Assembly: GCA_965243385.1 (NCBI GenBank)
Contig: CBDEUV010000002.1
Coordinates: forward strand, 992,001 to 1,056,000
Direction: 5' to 3'
Length of the DNA stretch: 64,000 nt
From: JANSYA01 sp965243385
Lineage (GTDB): Bacteria > Spirochaetota > Leptospiria > Leptospirales > Leptonemataceae
Part shown: piece by piece, positions 51,754-60,016 of the stretch
How the letters are laid out: the number at the start of each line of letters is the position of its first letter
Position numbering within the stretch: position 1 is the first letter of the stretch
Notes under the pieces: model-generated
Database searches by the model: none
Seen by the model: the letters and a program-made list of their open reading frames with translations, nothing else
What the model was told of the DNA's origin: nothing
Translations under genes and position numbers: made by a program

Positions 51754-52359
51754 TCACCTCCCGCCCGCTTCAGCGCCTAATTCGAGAACGGATAATGCTT
51801 CGCGCGCGCGAAAATTGGGCATGAAGCGCACCCGACCGAATGAATTAAAGAAGGCGTTATCGTGAATCGAGATATTCTTCGCGGAACAAAACTCGCGAAA
51901 GTCGACGATCGAAAAGAACTGGATATTCGGACTCTCGTACCACGGCAGCGGCGTGGCCTCCAGTCGGGGCGACACCCCGCCCCACATCAAATGAAAGCGA
52001 TAACGCCAGTAGGCCAGGTTCATATAAGCCAGAATCACGCGACGGCTCACCCGGAAGCTTTCGCGTAGAACGCGCTCGGGGCTCAGCAGTTCCTGAAAGG
52101 TGCCGATCAAAAGTACGTAGTCGAAACTATTGGATCCGTATTGATCGAGGCCGTCGAGAATATCGCCCTGGTGGACAATCAGGCCGCGTTCGATACAGCG
52201 GGCGACCATCTCAGGGTCGACTTCGACGCCTTCGCCGTGTACGTTCTGTTTCGATCGCAGGAGTCGTTCAAGCAGCGAACCGTCCCCGGTTCCCAGATCG
52301 AGCACTCGCGAACCGTCGGGGATGCTCTCAATGACCTGATCGTATAAGAACTGATTCAT
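51754..52359 (-). CDS. metW: Methionine biosynthesis protein MetW
   Basis: A 201-residue methyltransferase-fold protein that works with MetX in homoserine acylation in many bacteria. Diagnostic segments: VLDLGTGDGSLLERL, VEVDPEMVARCIERGL, VHQGDILDGLDQY, and GRVRFMPNFRAREALSVL. Its ATG overlaps the metX stop (ATGA), the classic metX-metW arrangement. Confidence 0.92.
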   Translation of the reverse strand: MNQFLYDQVIESIPDGSRVLDLGTGDGSLLERLLRSKQNVHGEGVEVDPEMVARCIERGLIVHQGDILDGLDQYGSNSFDYVLLIGTFQELLSPERVLRESFRVSRRVILAYMNLAYWRYRFHLMWGGVSPRLEATPLPWYESPNIQFFSIVDFREFCSAKNISIHDNAFFNSFGRVRFMPNFRAREALSVLELGAEAGGR

Positions 52360-53552
52360 CTATCCTGCAGCTGCCGTTGATAATCCTGAATCAGATAATT
52401 ATGAACGATGCGGGTGAACTCGGGGTTCTTGATCAAAAAAGAATCGTGACCGTACGGAGTTTCCAGATTCACGTAGGTCGCGTGACGATTCGCGCGCTTG
52501 AGACTGCGCACCAGTTCCCGCGACTGCGACGGCGGATATAACCAGTCGGATTCGAACGATATCACCAGAAAACGCGCGGTCACGTCCTGAAAGACTTCGT
52601 TCGCGGCCCGGCCGTTCAGCCCGTCGAACATATCCAGAGCCTTGGTAATATACAGATAAGAATTCGGATCGAAGCGACGCACGAAGCTCTCGCCCTGATA
52701 CTGCAAATAGCTTTCAACCGAAAAGAAGGCCGGGAACAAATCCTCGGGCGCCGCCGGTCGCTGCAGTCGGCGGCCGAATTTGCGGTGCATCGAATATTCG
52801 CTCAAGTATGTGACGTGGCCGATCATGCGCGCGACCGCCAGGCCGTGTTCGGGGCCGGCCCCCTCCTGGTCGTAATAATCGCCGTCGGCCCAGGCCGGGT
52901 CGGTCAGAATCGCCTGGCGTCCAACTTCGTTGAAGGCGATCTGCATGGCGGAATGCGCGATACCCGAAGCGATGGGGATGCAATTGCGAATGCGATCCGG
53001 ATAGTCCAGAGCCCAGACCATGGACTGCATGCCGCCCATGCTGCCGCCGATGGCGGCGAAAAGCCGGTCGATGCCGAGATGGTCCATCAGCAGAGTCTGC
53101 GCCTGCGCCATATCCCGAATCGTAACCGGGGGAAACGACATCGCATAACGCTCGCCCGTAGCCGGATTTATCGAAGACGGTCCGGTCGAACCATTACAAC
53201 CGCCGATCACATTGGAACAGATTACGAAAAAACGATCGGTGTCGATGGTCTTGCCGGGCCCGACGTGAAAATCCCACCAGCCCGGGCGTTTGGTCTCGGG
53301 ATCGATGCCGGCCACGTGAGCGTTACCCGAAAACGCATGGCAGACGAGCACAGCATTGTCCCGCTCCGGCGACAGCTCGCCCAGGGTCATATAAGCCAGC
53401 TCGATTTCCTGGAATTCGAAGCCGGACTCGGTGCGAAATCCGGGCAGGCGAACGGTCTGCGTTCGGGTCACGCCCAGATCAGAGTGATAATCCGCGATAG
53501 TCTGATCCTGCAGATCCGTGTCCGTGAGAATATCTTTGGATTGATCCTGCAT
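52356..53552 (-). CDS. metX: Homoserine O-acetyltransferase MetX
   Basis: Alpha/beta-hydrolase-fold enzyme that acylates homoserine in methionine synthesis. The 398 residues include NAVLVCHAFSGNAHVAG, NVIGGCNGSTGPSSINPATG, the nucleophile elbow GGSMGGMQ (Ser near residue 165), the Asp in SFESDWLYPPSQSREL, and the His in YGHDSFL. Whether it uses acetyl- or succinyl-CoA is not certain from family alone. First gene of the metX-metW-unknown operon. Confidence 0.94.
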   Translation of the reverse strand: MQDQSKDILTDTDLQDQTIADYHSDLGVTRTQTVRLPGFRTESGFEFQEIELAYMTLGELSPERDNAVLVCHAFSGNAHVAGIDPETKRPGWWDFHVGPGKTIDTDRFFVICSNVIGGCNGSTGPSSINPATGERYAMSFPPVTIRDMAQAQTLLMDHLGIDRLFAAIGGSMGGMQSMVWALDYPDRIRNCIPIASGIAHSAMQIAFNEVGRQAILTDPAWADGDYYDQEGAGPEHGLAVARMIGHVTYLSEYSMHRKFGRRLQRPAAPEDLFPAFFSVESYLQYQGESFVRRFDPNSYLYITKALDMFDGLNGRAANEVFQDVTARFLVISFESDWLYPPSQSRELVRSLKRANRHATYVNLETPYGHDSFLIKNPEFTRIVHNYLIQDYQRQLQDR

Positions 53553-53690
53553 ATATTGAATTACGGAAAGGAATAAGATAATCGGCTGCGCACCGGAGGC
53601 CTGACAAGTACTAAACTACCAAATCCGCGGCGCTCTGGCTCGCACTCAAGTCGCCGCGCACTCCAGTTCCGGCCCCGATGCCGGCCCTCG

Positions 53691-55136
53691 TCAGGACTCG
53701 TTCGCCGGGCGATCAACGCCGTAGCGCAGACGCTCGAAGAGATCCGGCAGGGGTTCCACGCCCGCCCCGTTAATGGAATACTCGGCCTGAAGATAGCCAG
53801 GACTGAACCAGTTTTCCGCCGGGGGCGCTCCCGGGACGGCATCGGCCGGGACGAAAAACCGACGCACCGGAGCGGCCAGATCGGGGTGCACGTGAATGGA
53901 TCCGGCGTGGCGGCCGTCTGGCTGCGAGTTCCAGGATTCCAGATGCGCGGCGAGCTCCGCGAAGACCCGGCCGCGACCGACCGGCGCCGGATTTGCCGGC
54001 CCCCGGCGCACCAGGCTTCCCGGTCCGCGAGCGATCGCCGCGACCGCCGACCAGCCCCGTCGACCACGGCTTTCCAGGGCCCGGCGGCTCCGGTCGGAAA
54101 ATGCAAGCAGCTCCCTCAGGCTCAGGATCAACTCAAGCACCCGGCGTTCCAACTGCGCCGCGGACCGATCCGCCCGGCCGCCGCCTGTCTCCGGCTCCAG
54201 AAGCTCCAGGCCGAAAATCCGATCGTCGCCCAGGGGCGCGAGCAATCCCGCCGCCGACAGACCCCGGCGATAATGATCCACGCAGAGATCCCACTCATGT
54301 TCGAATTCCGCCAGTGCCGCGCCCGCGTGCAACCCCGCCTCGCCGCCCCGGCTCGCGAAGTCGGCCGCCGCGGCATTTAAATCCGGAAAGGCGACGACCA
54401 CGCAGAGCATATCGCCTGCGGCGGCGCTTACAGGCAGATGCTTGCGATAACGCCGCACGCGATCCGGCGTCAGGAGCGTCGCTTCCAGCAGGCTGCTTTC
54501 CCGGGCCTCGATCGTATTCGCGCGGCGCCGCTCGCGCACAGCTGCGCGTTTCGCCAGAGCTATTTGCATGTTCCCGCCCAGGGCGAGTCGTTCCCGCCAG
54601 AGCAGCAACAAGCCCAGCGCCAGTCCGCCGGCGGCCGTCAGAATCTCACTTTCGCCGGGCCAGGCGTAACGCAGACCGGCGGCATAGACCAGATAACCCG
54701 TCGCAAACAACAGGAGATGGGTGAGCGGCTCCGCAGCCGATCGCGATCGGCACAGGATATGCAACGTCGGCAGCAGCCGCAGCAAAGCCGCCGCAGGCGA
54801 AAGCGCGCTGGAAGCCAGATAAATCGTCATCGGTAGGCCGAGCACCGTATGATTCAGGTATTGCAGCCACGCCCTGCGGCGGGGACTGAGTCTTCGTTGC
54901 CGAACGCGCCGACGCAAGAGACCGTCCAGCAGAAGTTCCAGAAAACTGCCGGCCAGAAAAACGCCGCTTGCAAAGAAGGGTTTGCCGCCGTGCAGCAGGA
55001 CTTCCAGCGAAAGCCAGAGCAGCGGCGCGAAAAAGATCAGCAGATTTACGCGAAAGGCGGGGTCGAAGTCGAAAGGCAACCGGCGCCAATCGCCCGCCCG
55101 CGACGGCGCGGTTTCATTTCTGGACGGTCCCGACAT
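53691..55136 (-). CDS. Membrane protein with degenerate class III cyclase-like C-terminal domain
   Basis: A 481-residue protein. About six transmembrane helices occupy residues 28-185. A C-terminal domain (about 235-430) shows the order of class III nucleotide cyclases. CVVVAFPDLNAAAADF stands where the first metal Asp sits. GLLAPLGDDRIFGLEL matches the GDA region. VFAELAAHLES replaces the usual VNLAARLE. The transition-state Asn/Arg appear lost, so it is probably not a standard adenylate cyclase. It overlaps exbD by 23 bases and is likely cotranscribed with exbB-exbD. The cyclase relation is inferred by eye. Confidence 0.55.
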   Translation of the reverse strand: MSGPSRNETAPSRAGDWRRLPFDFDPAFRVNLLIFFAPLLWLSLEVLLHGGKPFFASGVFLAGSFLELLLDGLLRRRVRQRRLSPRRRAWLQYLNHTVLGLPMTIYLASSALSPAAALLRLLPTLHILCRSRSAAEPLTHLLLFATGYLVYAAGLRYAWPGESEILTAAGGLALGLLLLWRERLALGGNMQIALAKRAAVRERRRANTIEARESSLLEATLLTPDRVRRYRKHLPVSAAAGDMLCVVVAFPDLNAAAADFASRGGEAGLHAGAALAEFEHEWDLCVDHYRRGLSAAGLLAPLGDDRIFGLELLEPETGGGRADRSAAQLERRVLELILSLRELLAFSDRSRRALESRGRRGWSAVAAIARGPGSLVRRGPANPAPVGRGRVFAELAAHLESWNSQPDGRHAGSIHVHPDLAAPVRRFFVPADAVPGAPPAENWFSPGYLQAEYSINGAGVEPLPDLFERLRYGVDRPANES

Positions 55137-55527
55137 AGATCTTCGCGGCGCCGGATTTGCGCAGACTGTCCAGGACTTCGACGACCTGTCCGTGGCGAGC
55201 GGAAGTGTCGGCGTTCAGCACAACGCCCAGATCCGCGCGTTTTTCCAGCAGCTCTCCGATTTCGCCGACCAGAGCCTCTGCATTCGCCAGAGCGCGGCCT
55301 TCCAGATAAATCGTACCCGCTCGATCGAGCGAAACCGTCACCTTCGCCGGCACGTCCGGATCGGAGCTGGCCGAACCCGGCAGCGTAACGTTCAGACCCG
55401 AACTCAGCAGGCCGGGAGCCGCGATCATAAAGATAATTAACAGCACGAGCACGACGTCCGTGAAAGGAACGATATTGATCCCGCTGAAGAGGCCTTCGCC
55501 TTCGCGATATTTTTGATAGTCGATCAT
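55114..55527 (-). CDS. exbD: ExbD/TolR-family biopolymer transport protein
   Basis: A 137-residue single-pass inner-membrane protein. The helix begins INIVPFTDVVLVLLIIFMIA and includes the conserved membrane aspartate in FTDVVLVL. A periplasmic domain follows (VSLDRAGTIYLEGRALANAE; VVLNADTSARHGQVVEVLDSL). It partners with ExbB to use the proton-motive force for TonB- or Tol-type work. Coupled to exbB by ATGA overlap. Family certain; TonB versus Tol function is not, as no tonB, tolA or pal is adjacent. Confidence 0.92.
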   Translation of the reverse strand: MIDYQKYREGEGLFSGINIVPFTDVVLVLLIIFMIAAPGLLSSGLNVTLPGSASSDPDVPAKVTVSLDRAGTIYLEGRALANAEALVGEIGELLEKRADLGVVLNADTSARHGQVVEVLDSLRKSGAAKIYVGTVQK

Positions 55528-56183
55528 GACTTACGAACGCTTGCTTTTAGACGGCTGGCCGCGACTTCCACGCTCAGGACCATCGCATTGACGCGCCGGC
55601 GAAAATAGTTATAGGCCACGGTCGCGGGAATCGCTACGAAGAGTCCCGCCGCGGTTGCAATCAGCGCTTCGGCGATGCCCGCGTTCAGTTGATTCATGCT
55701 GGCGGTCGCGTCGGCCCCCGCGCCGCCCAGACTCAAGAAGGCCCGAATGATACCAAGCACCGTTCCGAGCAGCCCGATGTACGGACTGACCGTGCCCAGG
55801 GTCGCGATGATTCCCAGATAGCGCTCCATGTCCGGCAGCTTCTCGGCGATGGCGCGACTCTTGACCTCTTCATATTCTGTAAAGTCGCTGGAGGCGGGAC
55901 CCCCGTCGATCTTTTGCAGCGCTCCCGAATCGACCAGCTCCGCCAGCACGTAGCCCGCCGGAGTGGCCCGCATTTCCGCGGAGTCCGCACCCGAAAGCTC
56001 GCGCCCACCGCTCAGGCGCGACAGGAAATCCTCAATCAGAGCTCGCGGGTCGATCGACTTCGAAGCGAAGAAGAGCGTGCGTTCGATGATCACAACAAAC
56101 GAGACGATCGAACAGATCAAAAGCACAATCAGGGCGGGACCGCCCGATTCAAACAGACGATTCCAGCTCAGAAATTCAGCCAT
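55524..56183 (-). CDS. exbB: MotA/TolQ/ExbB proton channel protein
   Basis: A 219-residue protein with three membrane helices. The first is LIVLLICSIVSFVVIIERTLFF, quoted in part. The conserved cytoplasmic region ends in LGIIATLGTVSPYIGLLGTV, and GIAEALIATAAGLFVAIPATVAYN follows as the third helix region. The ATG at 56183 (MAEFLSWNRLFESGG) is chosen; upstream in-frame residues are Arg/Cys-rich and not coding-like. Operon: exbB-exbD-membrane cyclase-like gene. Confidence 0.92.
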   Translation of the reverse strand: MAEFLSWNRLFESGGPALIVLLICSIVSFVVIIERTLFFASKSIDPRALIEDFLSRLSGGRELSGADSAEMRATPAGYVLAELVDSGALQKIDGGPASSDFTEYEEVKSRAIAEKLPDMERYLGIIATLGTVSPYIGLLGTVLGIIRAFLSLGGAGADATASMNQLNAGIAEALIATAAGLFVAIPATVAYNYFRRRVNAMVLSVEVAASRLKASVRKS

Positions 56184-56286
56184 AGGCGGACAGCCTGCGC
56201 CGCCGCGTCCCGCTGGCAAGTAAAGTCCCCGCCTCGCCGCACGAGCTCCAGCACGGCAAAGCGCATCGTCCGAAGGGATCCAGGCG

Positions 56287-56532
56287 TTAGCCCGTGTCGC
56301 GGCCGTTCGATTCGGCCGGCGGCGCCTGCAGCTTCGCCAGCAAATCCCGAACTGCGCCTTCACAGGTGCCGCAACCGGTCGCGCACTGCGTTTCCGCCTG
56401 CAGCGCCTCGAAGCTTACCGCTCCATCCGCGACGGCCTGCCGGATGCGCTCTTCGGGCACTCGTTTGCATACGCAAACCATCCGCGGCCGCATAAGGGCG
56501 TTCAGCTGGGCCTGTACAAGATTGTCGGGCAT
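56287..56532 (-). CDS. BFD-like [2Fe-2S] ferredoxin
   Basis: An 81-residue protein. A CxC motif (VCVCKRV) and a CxxC-type motif (CATGCGTCEGAV) match the bacterioferritin-associated ferredoxin [2Fe-2S] fold, with RIRQAVADGAVSFEAL between them. In characterised cases it helps release iron from bacterioferritin or serves as a domain in nitrite reductases. No ferritin gene is nearby. It is transcribed in the same direction as exbB with about 100 bases between. Confidence 0.83.
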   Translation of the reverse strand: MPDNLVQAQLNALMRPRMVCVCKRVPEERIRQAVADGAVSFEALQAETQCATGCGTCEGAVRDLLAKLQAPPAESNGRDTG

Positions 56533-56730
56533 AGTCGTATTATTGATTTTTCGCGGCGGAATCCGCGCGGCCTCGCTGCTCAATAGCGGCCGCATTGTAA
56601 GAAGAACAGGAATCCACCGGCCTGCCACAAAAAAAGGCGACCGCTCCGAGGAACAGTCGCCCGTTTTTGAGCCGAATCGCGCGATCCCCGGTTCGCAAAG
56701 AACCCGGCGATCGCTCGCTTCGCCTGTAGA

Positions 56731-57873
56731 TTACGGATACGTAATATATTCGATCTCGTTCGTCTTGAGACGACGCACGCCTTCTTTGGTGTGCACGATC
56801 AGTACGTTTCCGGTCTGCGCGATTACAGCGCCGGTGATGCTCTGTCCGCTGCGCAGGTTCAGAGTTTCCAGACGGTTGTAGTGCTGGCGAATTTCTTCTT
56901 CGTTGTTCAGCTTCGTGCGAGACGCTTCTTCTTCGATCTGGTTCAGAACCAGCTCTTGCTTGGCGTCGCGCTGACGGCGCATTTCTTCGAGAGCCTGGTC
57001 GTCGCCTTCGCGAACGCGGCTGGCCACGTCTTCGTCGACGGTCACCAGAGTCGCCTTTTCAGCCATCTCTTCGGTGGTTACGTTGGACTCGCTCAGCTTC
57101 ACGACTTTCTCGTCGCCTTCTTTGCTCAGAGTGGTTTCCACAGCGGCGGTCATCTCTGCAGCCTGAGCCGCATCGAATTCGCCCGATTCAACCTTTTCGT
57201 TGAGAGCCAGAACTTCTTTTTCGACTTCCGGATCCAGAATAGCTTCGGTGCGCTCTTCGATGATCACTTCTTGCTTAGACTGGATCTCTTCCAGCTTCGC
57301 CAGGTTCTCATCGCTCTGAATTTCTTCCGCGCTGAATTTTTCGAGGGCCGCAACGCGGGGTTTCATCGCAACGCTGCCATCGAGTACCTTCACACGAGTG
57401 GGCTCGCCTTCGTTGGAATCGACGCTGAAGGTCGTTCCGCGAACGCCAGCGATTGCGGTCGGGGTGGTAACGGTGAAATTTTCTTTGCCGCTCTTACGTT
57501 TTACCGACGCCAGCAGGCCGCCGTGTTGCATGCTCAGACGGGTGTCCGCGCTGCCTTCGCCGTACAGTTTCGAGATCGTAACGGTGGTATAGTTGCGAAT
57601 CCGAACGGCGCTGCCGTTTTTGGTTTGCAGATCAACGGTGCCCTTCGTCGTTTTGAGGACGTCGTTCTCATTGACCACCATGCCGACTTTCGCCGGTACT
57701 TCTTTACCCTCACGAACGATCATCGCATTGCCGGATGCAAAAACGATAATCATCGAGCGCTGCGCCTCGGAGGGCTGCTTTTCGCCGCAATTCACTAATG
57801 CGACGCCGACCGTCAGCGACAGCACGAGCGCTGTCAACAGACCGGTCTTACGCGTGACCATTGCTTGTTTCAT
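56731..57873 (-). CDS. FecR-domain lipoprotein
   Basis: A 380-residue exported protein. The signal ends in a lipobox-like VALVNCGEK (Cys about 29). A FecR domain (about 45-170; TAIAGVRGTTFSVDSNEGE) is followed by a long acidic, Glu/Lys-rich coiled-coil-prone region (about 180-335). A small C-terminal beta domain (ITGAVIAQTGNVLIVHTKEGV, ending NEIEYITYP) resembles the end of the upstream FecR protein. AAGGAG precedes the ATG by 10 bases. Base composition is lower in GC than neighbours and codons are strongly biased (GAA/GAG, AAG, GTT), consistent with high expression. Confidence 0.85.
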   Translation of the reverse strand: MKQAMVTRKTGLLTALVLSLTVGVALVNCGEKQPSEAQRSMIIVFASGNAMIVREGKEVPAKVGMVVNENDVLKTTKGTVDLQTKNGSAVRIRNYTTVTISKLYGEGSADTRLSMQHGGLLASVKRKSGKENFTVTTPTAIAGVRGTTFSVDSNEGEPTRVKVLDGSVAMKPRVAALEKFSAEEIQSDENLAKLEEIQSKQEVIIEERTEAILDPEVEKEVLALNEKVESGEFDAAQAAEMTAAVETTLSKEGDEKVVKLSESNVTTEEMAEKATLVTVDEDVASRVREGDDQALEEMRRQRDAKQELVLNQIEEEASRTKLNNEEEIRQHYNRLETLNLRSGQSITGAVIAQTGNVLIVHTKEGVRRLKTNEIEYITYP

Positions 57874-57984
57874 ATCCTACTTCTCCTTTTGGTCTGGTCA
57901 GGTTCGAATCCCGCGCCGTGACGCCTGGATTCTCGACCGATCCGGAAAACGCGCGACCACCGGGCCGCCGTTCTCGTTCTTTTT

Positions 57985-58020
57985 TGTCTAAACCGTATTA
58001 TCTATATTTATATAATCGAT
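57985..58020 (-). promoter_or_regulatory. AT-rich island upstream of the FecR lipoprotein gene
   Basis: The most AT-rich stretch in this part of the window (around 57985-58020, with TATATTTATATAAT) lies about 110-145 bases upstream of the lipoprotein start. Several -10-like hexamers occur on either strand, so it is a good place for the gene's own promoter, but no unique -35/-10 pair can be chosen. Confidence 0.35.
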
Positions 58021-58032
58021 TGCGTTTCGTTT

Positions 58033-59202
58033 TCAGTACGGGCTGCCGCCCCCGTCTCCGGGAAAGTACTCAATCCCCTGAATATCGCTGACGCTCAGGG
58101 ACATATTCTCCGAACCCGATTCCACCAGCACGCGCTGGCCGATTTGTCCGACAATCTGTCCGCGAATGCGCGAGCCGTCTTTCAGGTTCAGCACCTGACT
58201 GGCGGATTGTGCATCCGCGCGCCGCGTTTCCGCTTCGCGCGCGTCCGCATCCTGCTCGCTGCCCACGCCCAGAGCGGCCAGCGATCCCGATTGCAGATTG
58301 GTTATACGACGAGATAGTTCATAAGAATCCCGGCTGTCCGTGTACAGCGTTCCCGGCGCCGCGGTCAAAAGCGGGCGTTCGTCCGTCGCCTGCACCTGCG
58401 CGACCTGGTGCGCTTCGACAATCGCGGGCTCGGCGTCTACGGCGCGCGAACGGATTTCCATGCCGCCCCGCAGAATGTGCACGATGGTACCCCGCTCGTC
58501 GTCAGCGGAGATGCGAAACGCCGTCTGCCGCACTTCGGCGAAGGCGTCCCGGGTCACGATATGAAATTCATCCATGCGGTGCAGACCTTCGGCCACCGCG
58601 AGCAGTCGTCCGTATTCAACGAAGATCTGAAAATCGCGGCCACCGTCACGCTTCTGGCTCAGGCGCTCCACTTTCAGCCGCGTATTTTCTTTGAGGCGCA
58701 GGAGTACGCCGTCCGCCAGCGCCAGATCCGCGGCGCTGTCCGGGCCGGTCATCACAATCGCGCCGGAAGACAAAAGCGAGCCGCTGTTGAGGTCCTCGCC
58801 CGGCCACAGAGCGTCGGCTGCGGAGCGCGGTTCGGCCGGCTGCATGACGACCACGTTACCGCCCGCGTAGACGACCGCCGCTTTCAGCCGATCCTGAGTG
58901 CTCGACAACGCCAGGCTGACCGCGCCGACGACAAGCACGAGAGCCGCGGCGACGGCTCCGGCACGATACCAGCGCAGCCGAATACCCCGCCGGTCTTTCA
59001 AAAGATCGTTTAAGAGATAGTCCTCACGTAGAACCACCCGGGGCTCAAAACCCGGTTCGAGGGCTTCCGGAATCGCCGGCAAATCCACAGCGGGCACCCG
59101 TGCGAGCAGGCGCCGGTACGCGTCAAACCCGGGGCTCACATCGCCCGCCTCAGAATGGGGTTGAAGGGCGTCGGCTTGATTGGCTGGTTTTAGAGGTTCC
59201 AT
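58033..59202 (-). CDS. FecR-domain transmembrane protein (possible anti-sigma/sensor)
   Basis: A 389-residue protein. A cytoplasmic N-terminal region of about 78 residues precedes one transmembrane helix (AGAVAAALVLVVGAVSLAL, about 82-100) and a periplasmic FecR domain (about 110-260; FAEVRQTAFRISADDERG). A C-terminal small beta domain (SRIRGQIVGQIGQRVLVESG, ending IQGIEYFPG) follows. The TM-plus-FecR layout and position 154 bases downstream of an ECF sigma gene fit a FecR-type anti-sigma regulator. The N-terminal segment lacks a clear zinc anti-sigma motif. Role is inferred. Confidence 0.75.
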   Translation of the reverse strand: MEPLKPANQADALQPHSEAGDVSPGFDAYRRLLARVPAVDLPAIPEALEPGFEPRVVLREDYLLNDLLKDRRGIRLRWYRAGAVAAALVLVVGAVSLALSSTQDRLKAAVVYAGGNVVVMQPAEPRSAADALWPGEDLNSGSLLSSGAIVMTGPDSAADLALADGVLLRLKENTRLKVERLSQKRDGGRDFQIFVEYGRLLAVAEGLHRMDEFHIVTRDAFAEVRQTAFRISADDERGTIVHILRGGMEIRSRAVDAEPAIVEAHQVAQVQATDERPLLTAAPGTLYTDSRDSYELSRRITNLQSGSLAALGVGSEQDADAREAETRRADAQSASQVLNLKDGSRIRGQIVGQIGQRVLVESGSENMSLSVSDIQGIEYFPGDGGGSPY

Positions 59203-59356
59203 GGCTCTTCAATAGTAGCAACAGGTGCTCGGGGGGCTTTTTGCATTTTTTTGCGGGCCTGGGACCGTTTGCGATAAAAAAAATGTCAGAATTTTGTTAG
59301 TCCATTCGTCGCAAATCGCCCATTTCCGGCCCCGATTCGGACGCCCGAAACCGCCT

Positions 59357-59908
59357 TCAGGGCAACTCCAGACCGCGTTTGCGGCCTTCCTGGACGAGCG
59401 CCTGCTCCGCCTTCTGGATCATGCGCGAGATCGTGGAAATGGACAAATCCATGATCCCGGCAATGTCTTCGAGTCGGAGCTTCGATTGGTGGCGCAACAG
59501 CAGCACCGTTTTCAGATCCTCTTTCAAAGTATCCAGAAGCTCGGCCAGAATCTGCTCCGATTCTTCGGCGTGCATCCGGGTCAGCACCTGGTCTTCCGGA
59601 GTCGGACCGCCCCGGGAGCGATTGATCGCCGGAGCGTCATCATAAGATTCGACCAGATCGACCCGCCGGTTGTATACTTTTTTGCCGTAGTTGATCATCA
59701 GATTGCGCGCGATCTTGAAGAGGTACATCCGGCACTGGATATCGTCCGGCAGCTCGCGATCCTGGTAAATCCGGCAGAAGTTGTAGAAGGCGTCCTGGAG
59801 CAGATCGAGGGAGGTATCCTCCTGGCGCATCGATCGCTGGATATAGGCGAACAGATCATCCCGCACGTTCGCATAGATCCGCGCGAATCTTTCCTCTATT
59901 TCCGACAT
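59357..59908 (-). CDS. ECF-type RNA polymerase sigma factor
   Basis: A 183-residue sigma-70 family factor with only regions 2 and 4. Region 2: DLLQDAFYNFCRIYQDRE and CRMYLFKIARNLMINYGKK. Region 4: DLKTVLLLRHQSKLRLEDIAG followed by the helix-turn-helix MDLSISTISRMIQKAEQAL. The ATG at 59908 (MSEIEERFARIY) begins the coding-like sequence. Next downstream are two FecR-domain genes, suggesting envelope-signal control. Divergent from the outer-membrane protein gene. Confidence 0.9.
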   Translation of the reverse strand: MSEIEERFARIYANVRDDLFAYIQRSMRQEDTSLDLLQDAFYNFCRIYQDRELPDDIQCRMYLFKIARNLMINYGKKVYNRRVDLVESYDDAPAINRSRGGPTPEDQVLTRMHAEESEQILAELLDTLKEDLKTVLLLRHQSKLRLEDIAGIMDLSISTISRMIQKAEQALVQEGRKRGLELP

Positions 59909-60016
59909 ATTTTCGAATGCAGACCTTTCGAATAATACGACTACGGCGTCGAATTGCGCGGCGCTTTCCGTGGGGAAAAACGCGGAACGCACGAAACGTT
60001 CAATACCCTCTCCTGT
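59909..60016. promoter_or_regulatory. Divergent promoter region between ECF sigma and outer-membrane protein genes
   Basis: 108 bases separate the two start codons and must hold both promoters. An autoregulated ECF promoter is a reasonable expectation; I could not identify a distinctive ECF -35 (GGAAC-like) element by eye. Confidence 0.35.

Noticed and set aside
56791..57798. Plus-strand frame of 335 codons opposite the FecR lipoprotein
   Set aside because: The minus-strand frame has a lipoprotein signal, FecR domain and ribosome-binding site; the Phe-rich opposite frame reflects antisense of Glu/Lys codons.
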